This document shows positions 17,653-25,736 of a stretch of DNA of 32,078 nt, piece by piece. The DNA lies in NCBI GenBank assembly GCA_947589705.1, contig CANQCO010000014.1, positions 1 through 32,078 on the forward strand, in the 5' to 3' direction. Source of the DNA: Candidatus Gastranaerophilales bacterium. Lineage in GTDB: Bacteria > Cyanobacteriota > Vampirovibrionia > Gastranaerophilales > Gastranaerophilaceae. The stretch's first letter is position 1; every line of letters starts with the position of its first letter. The notes under the pieces were generated by a model that worked only from the letters and a program-made list of their open reading frames with translations, did no database searches and had not been told where the DNA came from. The position numbers and the translations under genes are program-made.

Positions 17653-18630
17653 TTATTTTACCTTAACTTCAGGCACCGTTGACATCCCCGGAACTATATT
17701 GAGATTTGAGATATCCTCTTTGAATATAATTTTAACAGGCACTCTTTGTACTATTTTTACGTAACTTCCGACGGCATTTTCAGGCGGAAACAAACTTGAT
17801 TTTGCTCCCGTAGCTCTTTGAATACTGTCTACTTCTCCTTTAAATATTCTGCTGCCGTACGTATCAATTTTAATTTTAACGCTCTGACCCTGCTTCATAT
17901 TTGCTATCTGGGTTTCTTTAAAATTAGCGACTACCCATACATCATCAGAGACTATAGATAAAAGAGGCTGAGCTATTTGCACATAATTGCCTTCTTCAAC
18001 ACTCCTGTTCGTAATTCTTCCCGACTCTGACGCATAAATTTTAGTATATGATAAATCAAGCCGATTCTGTTCTATCTCTGCTTCCAATCTTTTTATTAAC
18101 GCAATTGTTTCTTCATACTTTGCTTTAGCCGAATTAATATCAGATACAGCCCCGTCATATTTGGTTTTACTTGAATCATATTCTTGTTTTGTTGCTATTC
18201 CCTTATCATACATTTGCGTATAACGTTCAAAATCACTTTGGGCAAAATCTAATTCCGAATTATATTTATTGATATCATTTTCTGCAGACACTAAAGCCGC
18301 CTTAGCTTCTTCAAGTTTTGACTCTGATTGCTTTAATTTAACTTCATAATCTTTAGGGTCAATTTCAAGAATCAAATCGCCTTTTTTAACTTCCTGATTA
18401 TCTTTAACATTAAGTTTAACAACAGGGCCTGAAATCCTTGGTGAAACAGTTATAATATGTCCTTCAACAAAAGCATCATCCGTAGATTTATAATACAGGG
18501 AATGAACGGAATAAAAAATTCCGCATATTAAAAATATTATTGCCGTAATTAAAGGCACTAAGACTCTTTTTTTCATATATTCAGGTCTGTCATCAATTTT
18601 TTCCATAGTTTCAGCTGTGTTTTTATCCAT
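17653..18630 (-). CDS. emrA: EmrA/HlyD-family membrane fusion protein
   Basis: A 325-residue periplasmic adaptor: one membrane helix at about 23-43, a beta-barrel/lipoyl half beginning DAFVEGHIITVSPRISGPVV, a coiled-coil hairpin (about 85-190), the second lipoyl half (LSYTKIYASESGRITNRSVE) and a C-terminal beta-barrel (VWVVANFKETQIANMKQGQS). The sequence order is that of EmrA. It bridges the inner-membrane EmrB pump to an outer-membrane channel. GGGAGAGGG lies just before the ATG. It is 13 bases from marR and two from emrB. Confidence 0.9.
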   Translation of the reverse strand: MDKNTAETMEKIDDRPEYMKKRVLVPLITAIIFLICGIFYSVHSLYYKSTDDAFVEGHIITVSPRISGPVVKLNVKDNQEVKKGDLILEIDPKDYEVKLKQSESKLEEAKAALVSAENDINKYNSELDFAQSDFERYTQMYDKGIATKQEYDSSKTKYDGAVSDINSAKAKYEETIALIKRLEAEIEQNRLDLSYTKIYASESGRITNRSVEEGNYVQIAQPLLSIVSDDVWVVANFKETQIANMKQGQSVKIKIDTYGSRIFKGEVDSIQRATGAKSSLFPPENAVGSYVKIVQRVPVKIIFKEDISNLNIVPGMSTVPEVKVK

Positions 18631-18643
18631 ATCCCTCTCCCGA

Positions 18644-19099
18644 TTATATTTGTAAATTCACTTTGTTTTTTAAATTGTTGTATATTTTATCAGTTATACT
18701 TAAGAACAGTTCAAGTTCTTCTTTTTTTAAACCTTTGGTAATTGTTTTCCTTAGTTCAATAACCGTAGGTTGAATAAGGGCTGCGACCTCTCTTCCTTTT
18801 TGGGTTACAACAAGTTTATATATTTTCCTGCCGTTAGAATCGTTTATTCTGTTAACAAGTCCTTTTTCTTCAAGAATACTAACTATTCTGCTTACATTAG
18901 CCCTGTCTTTTAAAGTTATTTCGGATAACTGCCTTTGATATAATTCATTATTTTCTTCGAGCAAAGAAAGTATCAGGTATTGCTCAGGAGTAACGGGGAA
19001 ATTTTTTTCACTAAAGGTTTGAGAAGATAAGCCTCTTGCTAAAGTACCCGTTGTAAAAAGCATTGTCCCTATTCTCTTTCCCAAAATATTTTTCGGCAT
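18644..19099 (-). CDS. MarR-family transcriptional regulator
   Basis: A 151-residue winged-helix regulator: the recognition region is TLKDRANVSRIVSILEEKGL and the wing VNRINDSNGRKIYKLVVTQK, flanked by the helices that form the MarR dimer. MarR proteins usually repress efflux genes and release DNA on binding phenolic or hydrophobic compounds. It is the first gene of marR-emrA-emrB and faces the TolC-like gene across 75 bases with a near-perfect palindrome (19132-19153), its probable binding site, so it likely controls both directions. Confidence 0.9.
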   Translation of the reverse strand: MPKNILGKRIGTMLFTTGTLARGLSSQTFSEKNFPVTPEQYLILSLLEENNELYQRQLSEITLKDRANVSRIVSILEEKGLVNRINDSNGRKIYKLVVTQKGREVAALIQPTVIELRKTITKGLKKEELELFLSITDKIYNNLKNKVNLQI

Positions 19100-19124
19100 A
19101 TTTTATTTTCTCAATGTTTGATAT

Positions 19125-19160
19125 AAAATACTTGTGTTGTAATTATAACACAAAGATAAA
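19125..19160. promoter_or_regulatory. Palindromic MarR operator with overlapping divergent promoters
   Basis: TTGTGTT (19132-19138) and AACACAA (19147-19153) flank the palindromic TAATTA; 10 of 11 base pairs of the 22-base dyad match. On the minus strand TTGTGT (19153-19148), 17 bases and TATTTT (19130-19125) form a candidate marR promoter. On the plus strand TTGTGT (19132-19137), 17 bases and GATAAA (19155-19160) form a weaker one for the TolC-like gene. Both -35 boxes lie in the operator arms, so one bound dimer would block both. Confidence 0.65.
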
Positions 19161-19174
19161 ATCGGAAGCCGAAC

Positions 19175-20557
19175 ATGAAAAAAATTTTTTTATTATTTAT
19201 ATTGTTAACCGTTATCATAATGCCTGTTTTCGCAAAACAAAATAAAACAGATACGGATAACAAAGAACAAACAGTTTTATATATGAATTTAAACTGGTGG
19301 CAAAATTATAAGGATGATTTTTTAATTGAACATTTAAAGAAGTTGTATGAATCAAATTATGATTTAAAAAATGCCGACCTGAAGGTAAAAGAGAATGAAA
19401 AACTTGTTAAAATACAATTTGCATCAGAGCTTCCTTCTCTTTCTACAGGAAGTTTTATAGGGAGAGATTTTCGCTCATCAATGCAGCAATTTGGAGATAT
19501 GAGAATTGAAAGTTACGCACAAAACAATTTCCAGTTTCCGCTTACTATGAGCTATGAAATAGATATATGGGGAAAAAACAGACTTAAAACAAAATTGAAT
19601 AAAGAACGGCTTGAAATATCAAAACAAGCTCAAAGAGCTGCTTATATTGCACTCTCATCCGATTTTGCAGCAGAATATTTCAATCTTATTAAAGCCGATA
19701 AACTTTTAAATCTGCAAAATGAACTTATTTCAATTCAAAAAGAAATAATTGACAAGGTCACAAATCTGTACGATACAGGTATTTGCCATATTGAAGACGT
19801 ACTTGACGAACAAAAGTTTTTGACTGTCCTCAATGAAGAAAGAAACAACCTTGAAGAAAAAAGAGAAGTTCTTATAAATAATATAAAAGTATATCTTGCA
19901 GATAATAATGATGTTATAGAGAGAAAATCCTATGAAGATACAATATTACTGCAAAATTTACCGCTTGAAATAAGTTCTGAAATAATTGAAAACAGACCTG
20001 ATTACATTCAAAGCGAAGCAAATATAAGACAATCAGGGTATGATGTCAGAATAGCAAGAAAAGAGTTATTGCCGAGTTTTACCATATTCGGGCAAATAGG
20101 GTTAAATGCTTATTCATTAAGTACATTATTTAACAGACCCTCACAAATGGCATCGGCAGGAGTTTTACCTGTTTTTGATTTTTTTGCGGGCGGCAGAAAA
20201 AAAGCTTTTCTTCAATTTAAAAAATACCAATATGAAGAAGCGCTGAATAATTATCATAAAAATGTTTTAAATGACATTAAAGAAGTTAACTTAGGACTTT
20301 TTAATTATAAAACCTCGCTGAGAAATTATGATGAAAGTCAAGAAAGACTTAAAACTCAGGATAAACTGCATAAAATCATACTTGATAAAAAAGAAATAGG
20401 AACAGCCTCCGAGCTTACCGAACTATACAGTCTTGAATCAGATATAATAGTTAAAAAAGAAGAAGTATCAAATAAAATCAACTGCTTAATTTCTTCTATA
20501 TCGCTATATAAATCAGTTGGCGGCAAAAATCTTTATGAATTAAATGAAAATCTATAA
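19175..20557 (+). CDS. TolC-like outer-membrane efflux protein
   Basis: A 460-residue outer-membrane factor with a signal peptide (about 1-20, ending VFA) and the two tandem OEP repeats of the family: long helices with Asn/Gln-rich heptads and porin strands (SYEIDIWGKNRLKTKLNK; VLPVFDFFAGGRKKAFLQF), plus the RPDYIQSEANIRQSGYDV segment that is typical of OprM/NodT-type channels. There is no lipobox Cys at the cleavage site, unlike NodT lipoproteins. It would complete an EmrAB-type tripartite pump with the divergent emrA and emrB. A terminator follows directly. Confidence 0.85.
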   Translation: MKKIFLLFILLTVIIMPVFAKQNKTDTDNKEQTVLYMNLNWWQNYKDDFLIEHLKKLYESNYDLKNADLKVKENEKLVKIQFASELPSLSTGSFIGRDFRSSMQQFGDMRIESYAQNNFQFPLTMSYEIDIWGKNRLKTKLNKERLEISKQAQRAAYIALSSDFAAEYFNLIKADKLLNLQNELISIQKEIIDKVTNLYDTGICHIEDVLDEQKFLTVLNEERNNLEEKREVLINNIKVYLADNNDVIERKSYEDTILLQNLPLEISSEIIENRPDYIQSEANIRQSGYDVRIARKELLPSFTIFGQIGLNAYSLSTLFNRPSQMASAGVLPVFDFFAGGRKKAFLQFKKYQYEEALNNYHKNVLNDIKEVNLGLFNYKTSLRNYDESQERLKTQDKLHKIILDKKEIGTASELTELYSLESDIIVKKEEVSNKINCLISSISLYKSVGGKNLYELNENL

Positions 20558-20558
20558 A

Positions 20559-20584
20559 ATAAAAGCCCATAAATGGGCTTTTAT
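20559..20584. terminator. Bidirectional rho-independent terminator
   Basis: ATAAAAGCCC (20559-20568) pairs with GGGCTTTTAT (20575-20584) around a short AT loop. A-rich and T-rich flanks on both sides make it usable for the rightward TolC-like gene and the leftward flavoprotein gene, whose stop codon it contains. Confidence 0.85.
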
Positions 20585-21216
20585 TTTACAAAGTTTGTAA
20601 TAATAACTTCTTCTTCTTTTGGTGGTTCAATCCCGTTATTTTTGCCCGCTTCTTTGCATTTTAAGAAATATGCCATATTTCTTGCAAGGAATCTTAAGTT
20701 TTGCAAGCCCTCTAAATCTTCACTAACCTGACCTTGAGTCTGCCCGTGTATATTATTCCAGTATCTGCCTGATATTATAGGCATTTGAGATATACCAAAA
20801 TATTTATTTAACTGGTCTAAAGTAGAGCTTGTTCCTGCTCTTCTTGCAACTGCAACAGCTGCAGCAGGTTTAAGCCTGAAAGTATTTTTACCCGAGCGCC
20901 AGCCCGAGAAGAAGGCTCTACCTAAAAATGAAGTTATAGCACCCGTTGCCCCCGCATAATGTACTGGAGAACCAACTATTAAAGCATCAGCTTCAACCAT
21001 TTTATCAACAAATTCATTAACCCTGTCTTTATCAAACACACATCTGCCGAGTTTTGAACAAGCACCGCAGCCCATGCAAGATGCTATCGGCTCTTTTCCG
21101 ATATAAAAAATCTCTGATTCTATCCCTTCTTCTTTTAGAGTTTTTGCTATTTCATTCAAAGATAAATAAGTGTTTCCACTTTCGTGAGGAGAACCGTTTA
21201 ATAGTAATACTTTCAT
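20581..21216 (-). CDS. Iron-sulfur flavoprotein (NADPH-dependent FMN reductase family)
   Basis: A 211-residue flavodoxin-fold protein. The FMN phosphate loop is GSPHESGNTYL (8-18) and a second FMN contact is SPVHYAGATG (83-92). Between them Cys47-x2-Cys50-x2-Cys53-x5-Cys59 (CMGCGACSKLGRC) matches the compact cluster motif of archaeal and bacterial iron-sulfur flavoproteins, which bind a [4Fe-4S] cluster and FMN and may move electrons or detoxify oxygen species. The physiological partner is unknown. It follows the merR gene by 20 bases with AGGAGG as ribosome-binding site, so it is probably the regulated target. Confidence 0.8.
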   Translation of the reverse strand: MKVLLLNGSPHESGNTYLSLNEIAKTLKEEGIESEIFYIGKEPIASCMGCGACSKLGRCVFDKDRVNEFVDKMVEADALIVGSPVHYAGATGAITSFLGRAFFSGWRSGKNTFRLKPAAAVAVARRAGTSSTLDQLNKYFGISQMPIISGRYWNNIHGQTQGQVSEDLEGLQNLRFLARNMAYFLKCKEAGKNNGIEPPKEEEVIITNFVK

Positions 21217-21236
21217 TTCTGCCTCCTTGTTTATAA

Positions 21237-21635
21237 TTAAATACTTTTATTCATGGGATTCCAGATATCTTTTGATTTGCCGTTAATCAAAGATTTATAA
21301 TATTTTTCTTTAAATTCCAAAAGCTCAAGTTGTTTTTTTAATTCATCAAGCTGTCCTTGAGCCTTCTTTTTTGTTTCAAGAATAATATTATACCTTTCTT
21401 TAATGGTTGAATCACCTTTGATACAAAGTTCAATATACTTCTTAACAGATTTATTATCAATACCGACAGAGCGGAGGCATTTTACTATCTTTACCCAGTC
21501 AATATCGGAATCAGAAAATAATCTGATATTATTTTTATCTCTTTTAACAAAAGGAAAAAATCCTATTTTTGCCCAAAACCTGAGTGTATGCTCAGATACT
21601 TCTGTTTTTTCCGATACCTCTTTAATTTTATACAT
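21237..21635 (-). CDS. MerR-family transcriptional regulator
   Basis: A 132-residue regulator starting with the MerR winged helix (MYKIKEVSEKTEVSEHTLRF, then RLFSDSDIDWVKIVKCLRS) and continuing into the long antiparallel dimer coiled coil (about 80-115). It has no cluster of metal-binding cysteines, so it resembles the NmlR/AdhR side of the family, which senses aldehydes or redox stress, more than metal sensors. It is first in a two-gene unit with the iron-sulfur flavoprotein. The candidate promoter 21739-21767 has a dyad between -35 and -10, the usual MerR layout. Confidence 0.85.
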   Translation of the reverse strand: MYKIKEVSEKTEVSEHTLRFWAKIGFFPFVKRDKNNIRLFSDSDIDWVKIVKCLRSVGIDNKSVKKYIELCIKGDSTIKERYNIILETKKKAQGQLDELKKQLELLEFKEKYYKSLINGKSKDIWNPMNKSI

Positions 21636-21738
21636 ATCAAATCTCCGAATTTATTTTAATTTAAACTGGTGTCGCAACTTTATGATAGTTCACTTTATCA
21701 AGAATCATAATATTTTTCTTTCATATAATAATTATAAT

Positions 21739-21767
21739 TTTATAGCTTGAGAGAAACTCTAAGTCAA
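21739..21767 (-). promoter_or_regulatory. MerR-type promoter/operator for merR-flavoprotein unit
   Basis: On the minus strand TTGACT (21767-21762) is followed after 17 bases by TATAAA (21744-21739), or after 19 bases by an overlapping TAAAAT. The imperfect dyad CTTAGAG...CTCAAG (21763-21746) fills the spacer, where MerR proteins bind. The implied leader to the merR start is about 97 bases. Confidence 0.5.
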
Positions 21768-21771
21768 TATC

Positions 21772-21800
21772 TTGTTAGAAATTAAAAAAAGTAATATTAT
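21772..21800 (+). promoter_or_regulatory. Promoter of the tandem exported-protein pair
   Basis: TTGTTA (21772-21777), 17 bases, TATTAT (21795-21800). The ribosome-binding site AGAGGAG (21809-21815) and ATG 21822 follow at normal distances. Confidence 0.55.
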
Positions 21801-21821
21801 TTATATATAGAGGAGTATATT

Positions 21822-22673
21822 ATGAATAAAAAAGTTTTGGCGACCTCATTAATTCTATGTTCAGCAGCATTATTAAACTTTATTTTTCCAATGAAAAATA
21901 ATGCCGATGATGAAGAAAATATTACAATCAATCAACCTATTGAACTTAACTATAAGTCAAAAGAAGAAATATACAATATAAGAAAATATTATGTAGAACA
22001 ATCAATTTTTGCGGCTTCAAATTATCAACCGTCTGAAGAAGTATTTGGCGGTATAGAGGATGGTAAACCCTGGGTTGCAATGGATTGGTGTTACGATGAT
22101 GTAGAAAATTGGCATGTAAGAACAGCAGGACCTTCAAACCACAGTAGAAGTTTAATAAATCCTTCACTTCCTGTTATGATTGACTATCCCTATGTAGCTC
22201 CTGACGTTCCCGAAGAAAACTACTTATGTACTCAAATGCCTAAAATTATGGTTCCATTGAGTGCAAAATACTCTAAATCAAATAAAGAAATTGAAATTAC
22301 ATATAAAACATTAATACAGACTAATGGTGGTGCTTATGAAATTAACGGAGTTAATGCAAAAGATTTCGGATATAACTATATTTACTTAGATAAAAGTAAA
22401 TCAACATATAATATTAACTTTGTAAGTAATGATAATATAAGTACAAGTGTCAAAGATATAAATAATTTTATACATTTAGGAGGTTCTTGCAGAGTTGAAG
22501 GCGGATGTAATAATCTGTCACCGGAAAGACGTGATTTGAAATTTACACCTTCTACCGTGGCGGCAGGAGTTTCAAATCCGAGTTTATATATTAAACTATG
22601 GAAATCAATGCCTTCATCTCCTAATGATGAAGCTGACTTGAATGTTAAATTTACTTTTGTTACGGGGAATTAA
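21822..22673 (+). CDS. Exported protein of unknown family, tandem paralogue 1
   Basis: A 283-residue protein I do not recognise. An N-terminal hydrophobic segment (about 6-24) acts as signal peptide or anchor; the Cys at 13 does not sit in a proper lipobox. The mature protein shares most of its sequence with the gene that follows, including SLINPSLPVMIDYP, KIMVPLSAKYSK, VNAKDFGYNYIYLDKSKSTY and MPSSPNDEADLNVK. Four cysteines outside the signal are conserved in both copies (DWC, YLC, and the CRVEGGC pair), suggesting two disulfides. The body looks beta-rich. Cell-surface or periplasmic location is inferred. A strong ribosome-binding site AGAGGAG precedes the ATG. Confidence 0.7.
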   Translation: MNKKVLATSLILCSAALLNFIFPMKNNADDEENITINQPIELNYKSKEEIYNIRKYYVEQSIFAASNYQPSEEVFGGIEDGKPWVAMDWCYDDVENWHVRTAGPSNHSRSLINPSLPVMIDYPYVAPDVPEENYLCTQMPKIMVPLSAKYSKSNKEIEITYKTLIQTNGGAYEINGVNAKDFGYNYIYLDKSKSTYNINFVSNDNISTSVKDINNFIHLGGSCRVEGGCNNLSPERRDLKFTPSTVAAGVSNPSLYIKLWKSMPSSPNDEADLNVKFTFVTGN

Positions 22674-22691
22674 ATAAAAAGGGAGATATAT

Positions 22692-23549
22692 ATGAAGAAA
22701 AAAATATTTGCAGTTTCGTTAGTTTTATGTTCAGCAGCATTATTGAATTTTATTTTTCCAATGAAAAATAATGCCGATGATGAAGAAAATATTACAATTA
22801 ATGAGCCTATTGAACTGAATTATAAGACAAAAGAAGAAATATATAATATAAGAAAATCTTATGTAGAACAATCAATTTTTGCAGATTCAAATTATCAACC
22901 GTCTGAAGAAGTATTTGGCGGCATTGAAGACAGTAAGCCTTGGATTGCTCTGAATGATTGTGTTGATTATTCAACGAATTATCATGCTAATATTGAAGGA
23001 CCATCTATGCACAGTAAAAGTCTTATAAATCCTTCACTTCCCGTTATGATTGATTATCCGTTTTATATTTCTACTTCACCTGAAGATAAATATTTATGCG
23101 TTCAAATTCCTAAAATTATGGTTCCACTGAGTGCTAAATATTCAAAAGAAAATAAAGAAGTAGAAATAACATATAGGACACTATTACAATTAAGAGGCGG
23201 AGCTTACCAATTTACGGCAGTTAATGCAAAAGATTTTGGATATAACTACATATACTTAGATAAAAGTAAATCAACATATAAGGTTGACTTTGTAACTAAT
23301 GATAATTTAAGTACAAGTGTTAAAGATATAAGTGATTTTATACATTTAGGCAATGCTTGCAGAATAGAAGGCGGCTGCAATAACTGGTCAAGAAATAGAG
23401 AAGATTTTCAATTCAAACCTTCTTCACTTGCAGCAGGAGTAGCTACACCCAGTTTATATTTTAAGTTATGGAAGACAATGCCCTCATCACCTCAAGATGA
23501 AGCTGATTTGAACGTAAAAATTAATTTTAATCAAATCAATAGTTACTAA
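22692..23549 (+). CDS. Exported protein of unknown family, tandem paralogue 2
   Basis: A 285-residue paralogue of the preceding gene, 18 bases downstream and surely cotranscribed (GGGAGA before the ATG). The first 200 bases of the two genes are almost identical, then conserved blocks alternate with divergent patches: residues about 84-102, 119-130 and 164-172 differ strongly while the framework between them is kept. The four Cys outside the signal peptide are conserved (NDC, YLC, CRIEGGC). This is a duplication followed by divergence or partial gene conversion. No domain is recognised. A hairpin and a strong terminator lie downstream. Confidence 0.7.
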   Translation: MKKKIFAVSLVLCSAALLNFIFPMKNNADDEENITINEPIELNYKTKEEIYNIRKSYVEQSIFADSNYQPSEEVFGGIEDSKPWIALNDCVDYSTNYHANIEGPSMHSKSLINPSLPVMIDYPFYISTSPEDKYLCVQIPKIMVPLSAKYSKENKEVEITYRTLLQLRGGAYQFTAVNAKDFGYNYIYLDKSKSTYKVDFVTNDNLSTSVKDISDFIHLGNACRIEGGCNNWSRNREDFQFKPSSLAAGVATPSLYFKLWKTMPSSPQDEADLNVKINFNQINSY

Positions 23550-23574
23550 ATAGGAAATAATACGAATAAAAAAA

Positions 23575-23598
23575 CTTCCTTAATACAAATTAAGGAAG
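23575..23598. other. Perfect 10-bp hairpin after the tandem pair
   Basis: CTTCCTTAAT (23575-23584) and ATTAAGGAAG (23589-23598) flank the loop ACAA. There is no T run after it on the plus strand; the T run lies on the minus strand (seven A at 23568-23574), so it would terminate leftward transcripts. This is in the 303-base gene-free stretch 23550-23852, which otherwise holds the terminator at 23662 and the promoter at 23704. Confidence 0.7.
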
Positions 23599-23661
23599 AA
23601 AAATTAGTAAAAGAGACATCAATAATATTTTTACATGTGCTAAGAATAAAGTCGAAGAATC

Positions 23662-23699
23662 AGTGTTAATGTAAAGTAACATTAACACTTTTTTTTCTT
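23662..23699 (+). terminator. Rho-independent terminator of the tandem pair
   Basis: AGTGTTAATGT (23662-23672) pairs perfectly with ACATTAACACT (23679-23689), loop AAAGTA, followed by a run of T. Confidence 0.9.
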
Positions 23700-23703
23700 T
23701 ATA

Positions 23704-23732
23704 TTGAAGTATAAAAATTTATTAAGTATACT
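23704..23732 (+). promoter_or_regulatory. Promoter of the FKG membrane-protein gene
   Basis: TTGAAG (23704-23709), exactly 17 bases, TATACT (23727-23732). It follows the terminator directly and leaves a leader of about 114 bases before ATG 23853. Confidence 0.5.
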
Positions 23733-23852
23733 AAATACACTTATTAAAGTTTTGTAAACAAAATGCAAAAAATAAAAAAAATTAAGCAAATAATTTTTTT
23801 AGATTTATTTAAGTAAGAGTGGAAAAGGTAAGAAAAATAAATTAGGGATAAT

Positions 23853-25736
23853 ATGCAGGTAAGTCAAGTAAATTCAAACATTCCTAAAGTAAATAACGGT
23901 AGAATAAGCAGAAATATTAACAATAAAAATCAATCTTTTAAAGGGATAGGTGTTGCGGTCGATAAATTTGCGCTTGGGGTAGCAAATGCAATCGAAAATG
24001 GTGGTTTGGTCCTTTCCTTCACACTTCAGGACATGCTTGGAACAAATATACCGCGACCTGTAATGGGACTATTAAGGAATAAAAAAGAAAACAAGGGCAA
24101 AACAAATATAAGATTTGCCGCAAAAGAATTTGTAAGAGAAATACTTACAGGTCCCAGTATGTTTATTATTCCTGCGATTATGCTTTCAGTTGCTAAAAAA
24201 TTTGTCGGTAAAACAATAAATGTACCTATGAAAGTTATAAAATCTCTTGGCGACATACATGCTAATCAGGCACTTAATAATGCAGGTGGAGTTATAAACA
24301 AACAAGAATTTATACAAAATGCTTTTGCAACAATCATCAAAAATGCAAAAAATGAACCTAATATTTCAGAAACAACAATAGAAAAAGCAAATGAACTTGC
24401 AAAACTTTTAACTGAACAGGTTAATAAAAATGGAACAAAAGAAGCAATAAAACAAATATCTGAAGAATTTATAAATATATCTAAAAAATATGCAAAAGAT
24501 GCAGCTCACACTAATTTTACAACTGTGAAACTATCTGACAACACCTCCGTACCAGTTAAAGATGCTATAAATTTTATTACGTCTTATGCTGATGATGTTG
24601 TAGAAAAAGTTAGAACTTCTAATACACAGAATATTGAAGAATTAATTAAAAATATTACAAATAAAAAAGTAATAAGCAGATTTGCAATGAATACAATAAT
24701 GTTTGCAGCAGTAATGACATTCCTGCAAGTTATTCCAAAACTATATAATAAAGCAGAAGGTAAAGAAAATGCCGGACTTAAAGGTTTAATGAAAGAAGAA
24801 ACATTAAATGACAGTTCATTAAATGATATTAAACCAAAAGAAAATAAAACATCTCCGTCATTTGGTTCTGCAGCCTCATTCGCAAACAAACTAACAAGTT
24901 CAGGTCTTTTTGGCAAAATAGTTCAAGGTGCAGAATTTGAAGGAATCAATGTTTCTTTTCCGCTTCTTTTATCTGTTATGGGATTCGGGATTATTTTACC
25001 CAGAACTGTACAAGCAAAAGATAAGTATGACCGAGAAGAAATATTAAGACGTGATGTTACAACCTGCGCTGTTATGTGTTTCGCAGAAAAAGCATTGCGT
25101 AAATGGTTTTCTAAATTTAATGAAACGAAATCAGGACTTGTATTAGCTGCAAAAGAAACCGGATTTAAAACTCAAGGTCTGCTGAAACGTTTATTTGATT
25201 ATTCAAGACCAATTAAAGGCGTAAAATTGCTTTCTTCCGATCAAATAGTATCTAATTATTCTGGCATTGACAATTATAAAGACGGAATAAAAGGTTTTTG
25301 TGATTTCATTTCAGAACAGGGTGGAGATCTTAGAAAAGTATTTTCTTTAACTGAAGAATCAAAATTATTAGTTGAATCTGTTCTGCAAAAAGAAGGTGCT
25401 TCTTTATCATCTGCCAACAATAATACTATTACATCAATATTAGAAAAAGCAAAAAACTCTGATGAAGTAAAACAATTAATTAAGTTATTTGAGGACAAAA
25501 ATAATCCTTGGGTAACTAAGGCTAGAACATTGAATGCAAGATTTACCGCACTATCTGTAATTGTTTTAGTACCAGTACTTTTAGGATTTTTCCTTCCCTG
25601 GTTTAATGAAAAAACCACAAAAAGAAAATTCACTGAAGAACATAGTGTAAAAAATAATGATACTAACATAAATAATAATTTTTTAATAAAAAATAACAGT
25701 GAATTATTCTCTGATATTGCAAACTTTACAAAATAA
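23853..25736 (+). CDS. Large membrane protein of unknown function with N-terminal FKG motif
   Basis: A 627-residue protein without a family I can name. The first 27 residues are Asn/Ser/Gln-rich and unstructured, followed by QSFKGIGV; similar Asn-rich starts ending in FKG are, from memory, common in uncharacterised Gastranaerophilales proteins. At least four hydrophobic segments follow (near FVREILTGPSMFIIPAIML, NTIMFAAVMTFLQVI, FPLLLSVMGFGIIL and ALSVIVLVPVLLGFFLPW), separated by charged helical loops. There is no signal peptide. AGGG lies before the ATG. Its last 11 bases overlap the end of the convergent rqcH-like gene, and no terminator is visible. Confidence 0.65.
   Translation: MQVSQVNSNIPKVNNGRISRNINNKNQSFKGIGVAVDKFALGVANAIENGGLVLSFTLQDMLGTNIPRPVMGLLRNKKENKGKTNIRFAAKEFVREILTGPSMFIIPAIMLSVAKKFVGKTINVPMKVIKSLGDIHANQALNNAGGVINKQEFIQNAFATIIKNAKNEPNISETTIEKANELAKLLTEQVNKNGTKEAIKQISEEFINISKKYAKDAAHTNFTTVKLSDNTSVPVKDAINFITSYADDVVEKVRTSNTQNIEELIKNITNKKVISRFAMNTIMFAAVMTFLQVIPKLYNKAEGKENAGLKGLMKEETLNDSSLNDIKPKENKTSPSFGSAASFANKLTSSGLFGKIVQGAEFEGINVSFPLLLSVMGFGIILPRTVQAKDKYDREEILRRDVTTCAVMCFAEKALRKWFSKFNETKSGLVLAAKETGFKTQGLLKRLFDYSRPIKGVKLLSSDQIVSNYSGIDNYKDGIKGFCDFISEQGGDLRKVFSLTEESKLLVESVLQKEGASLSSANNNTITSILEKAKNSDEVKQLIKLFEDKNNPWVTKARTLNARFTALSVIVLVPVLLGFFLPWFNEKTTKRKFTEEHSVKNNDTNINNNFLIKNNSELFSDIANFTK

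Noticed and set aside
21661..21680. GGTGTCGCAAC-like word before merR, reminiscent of repeat copy A
   Set aside because: Only a short word matches; neither hairpin nor the shared flanking blocks are present.
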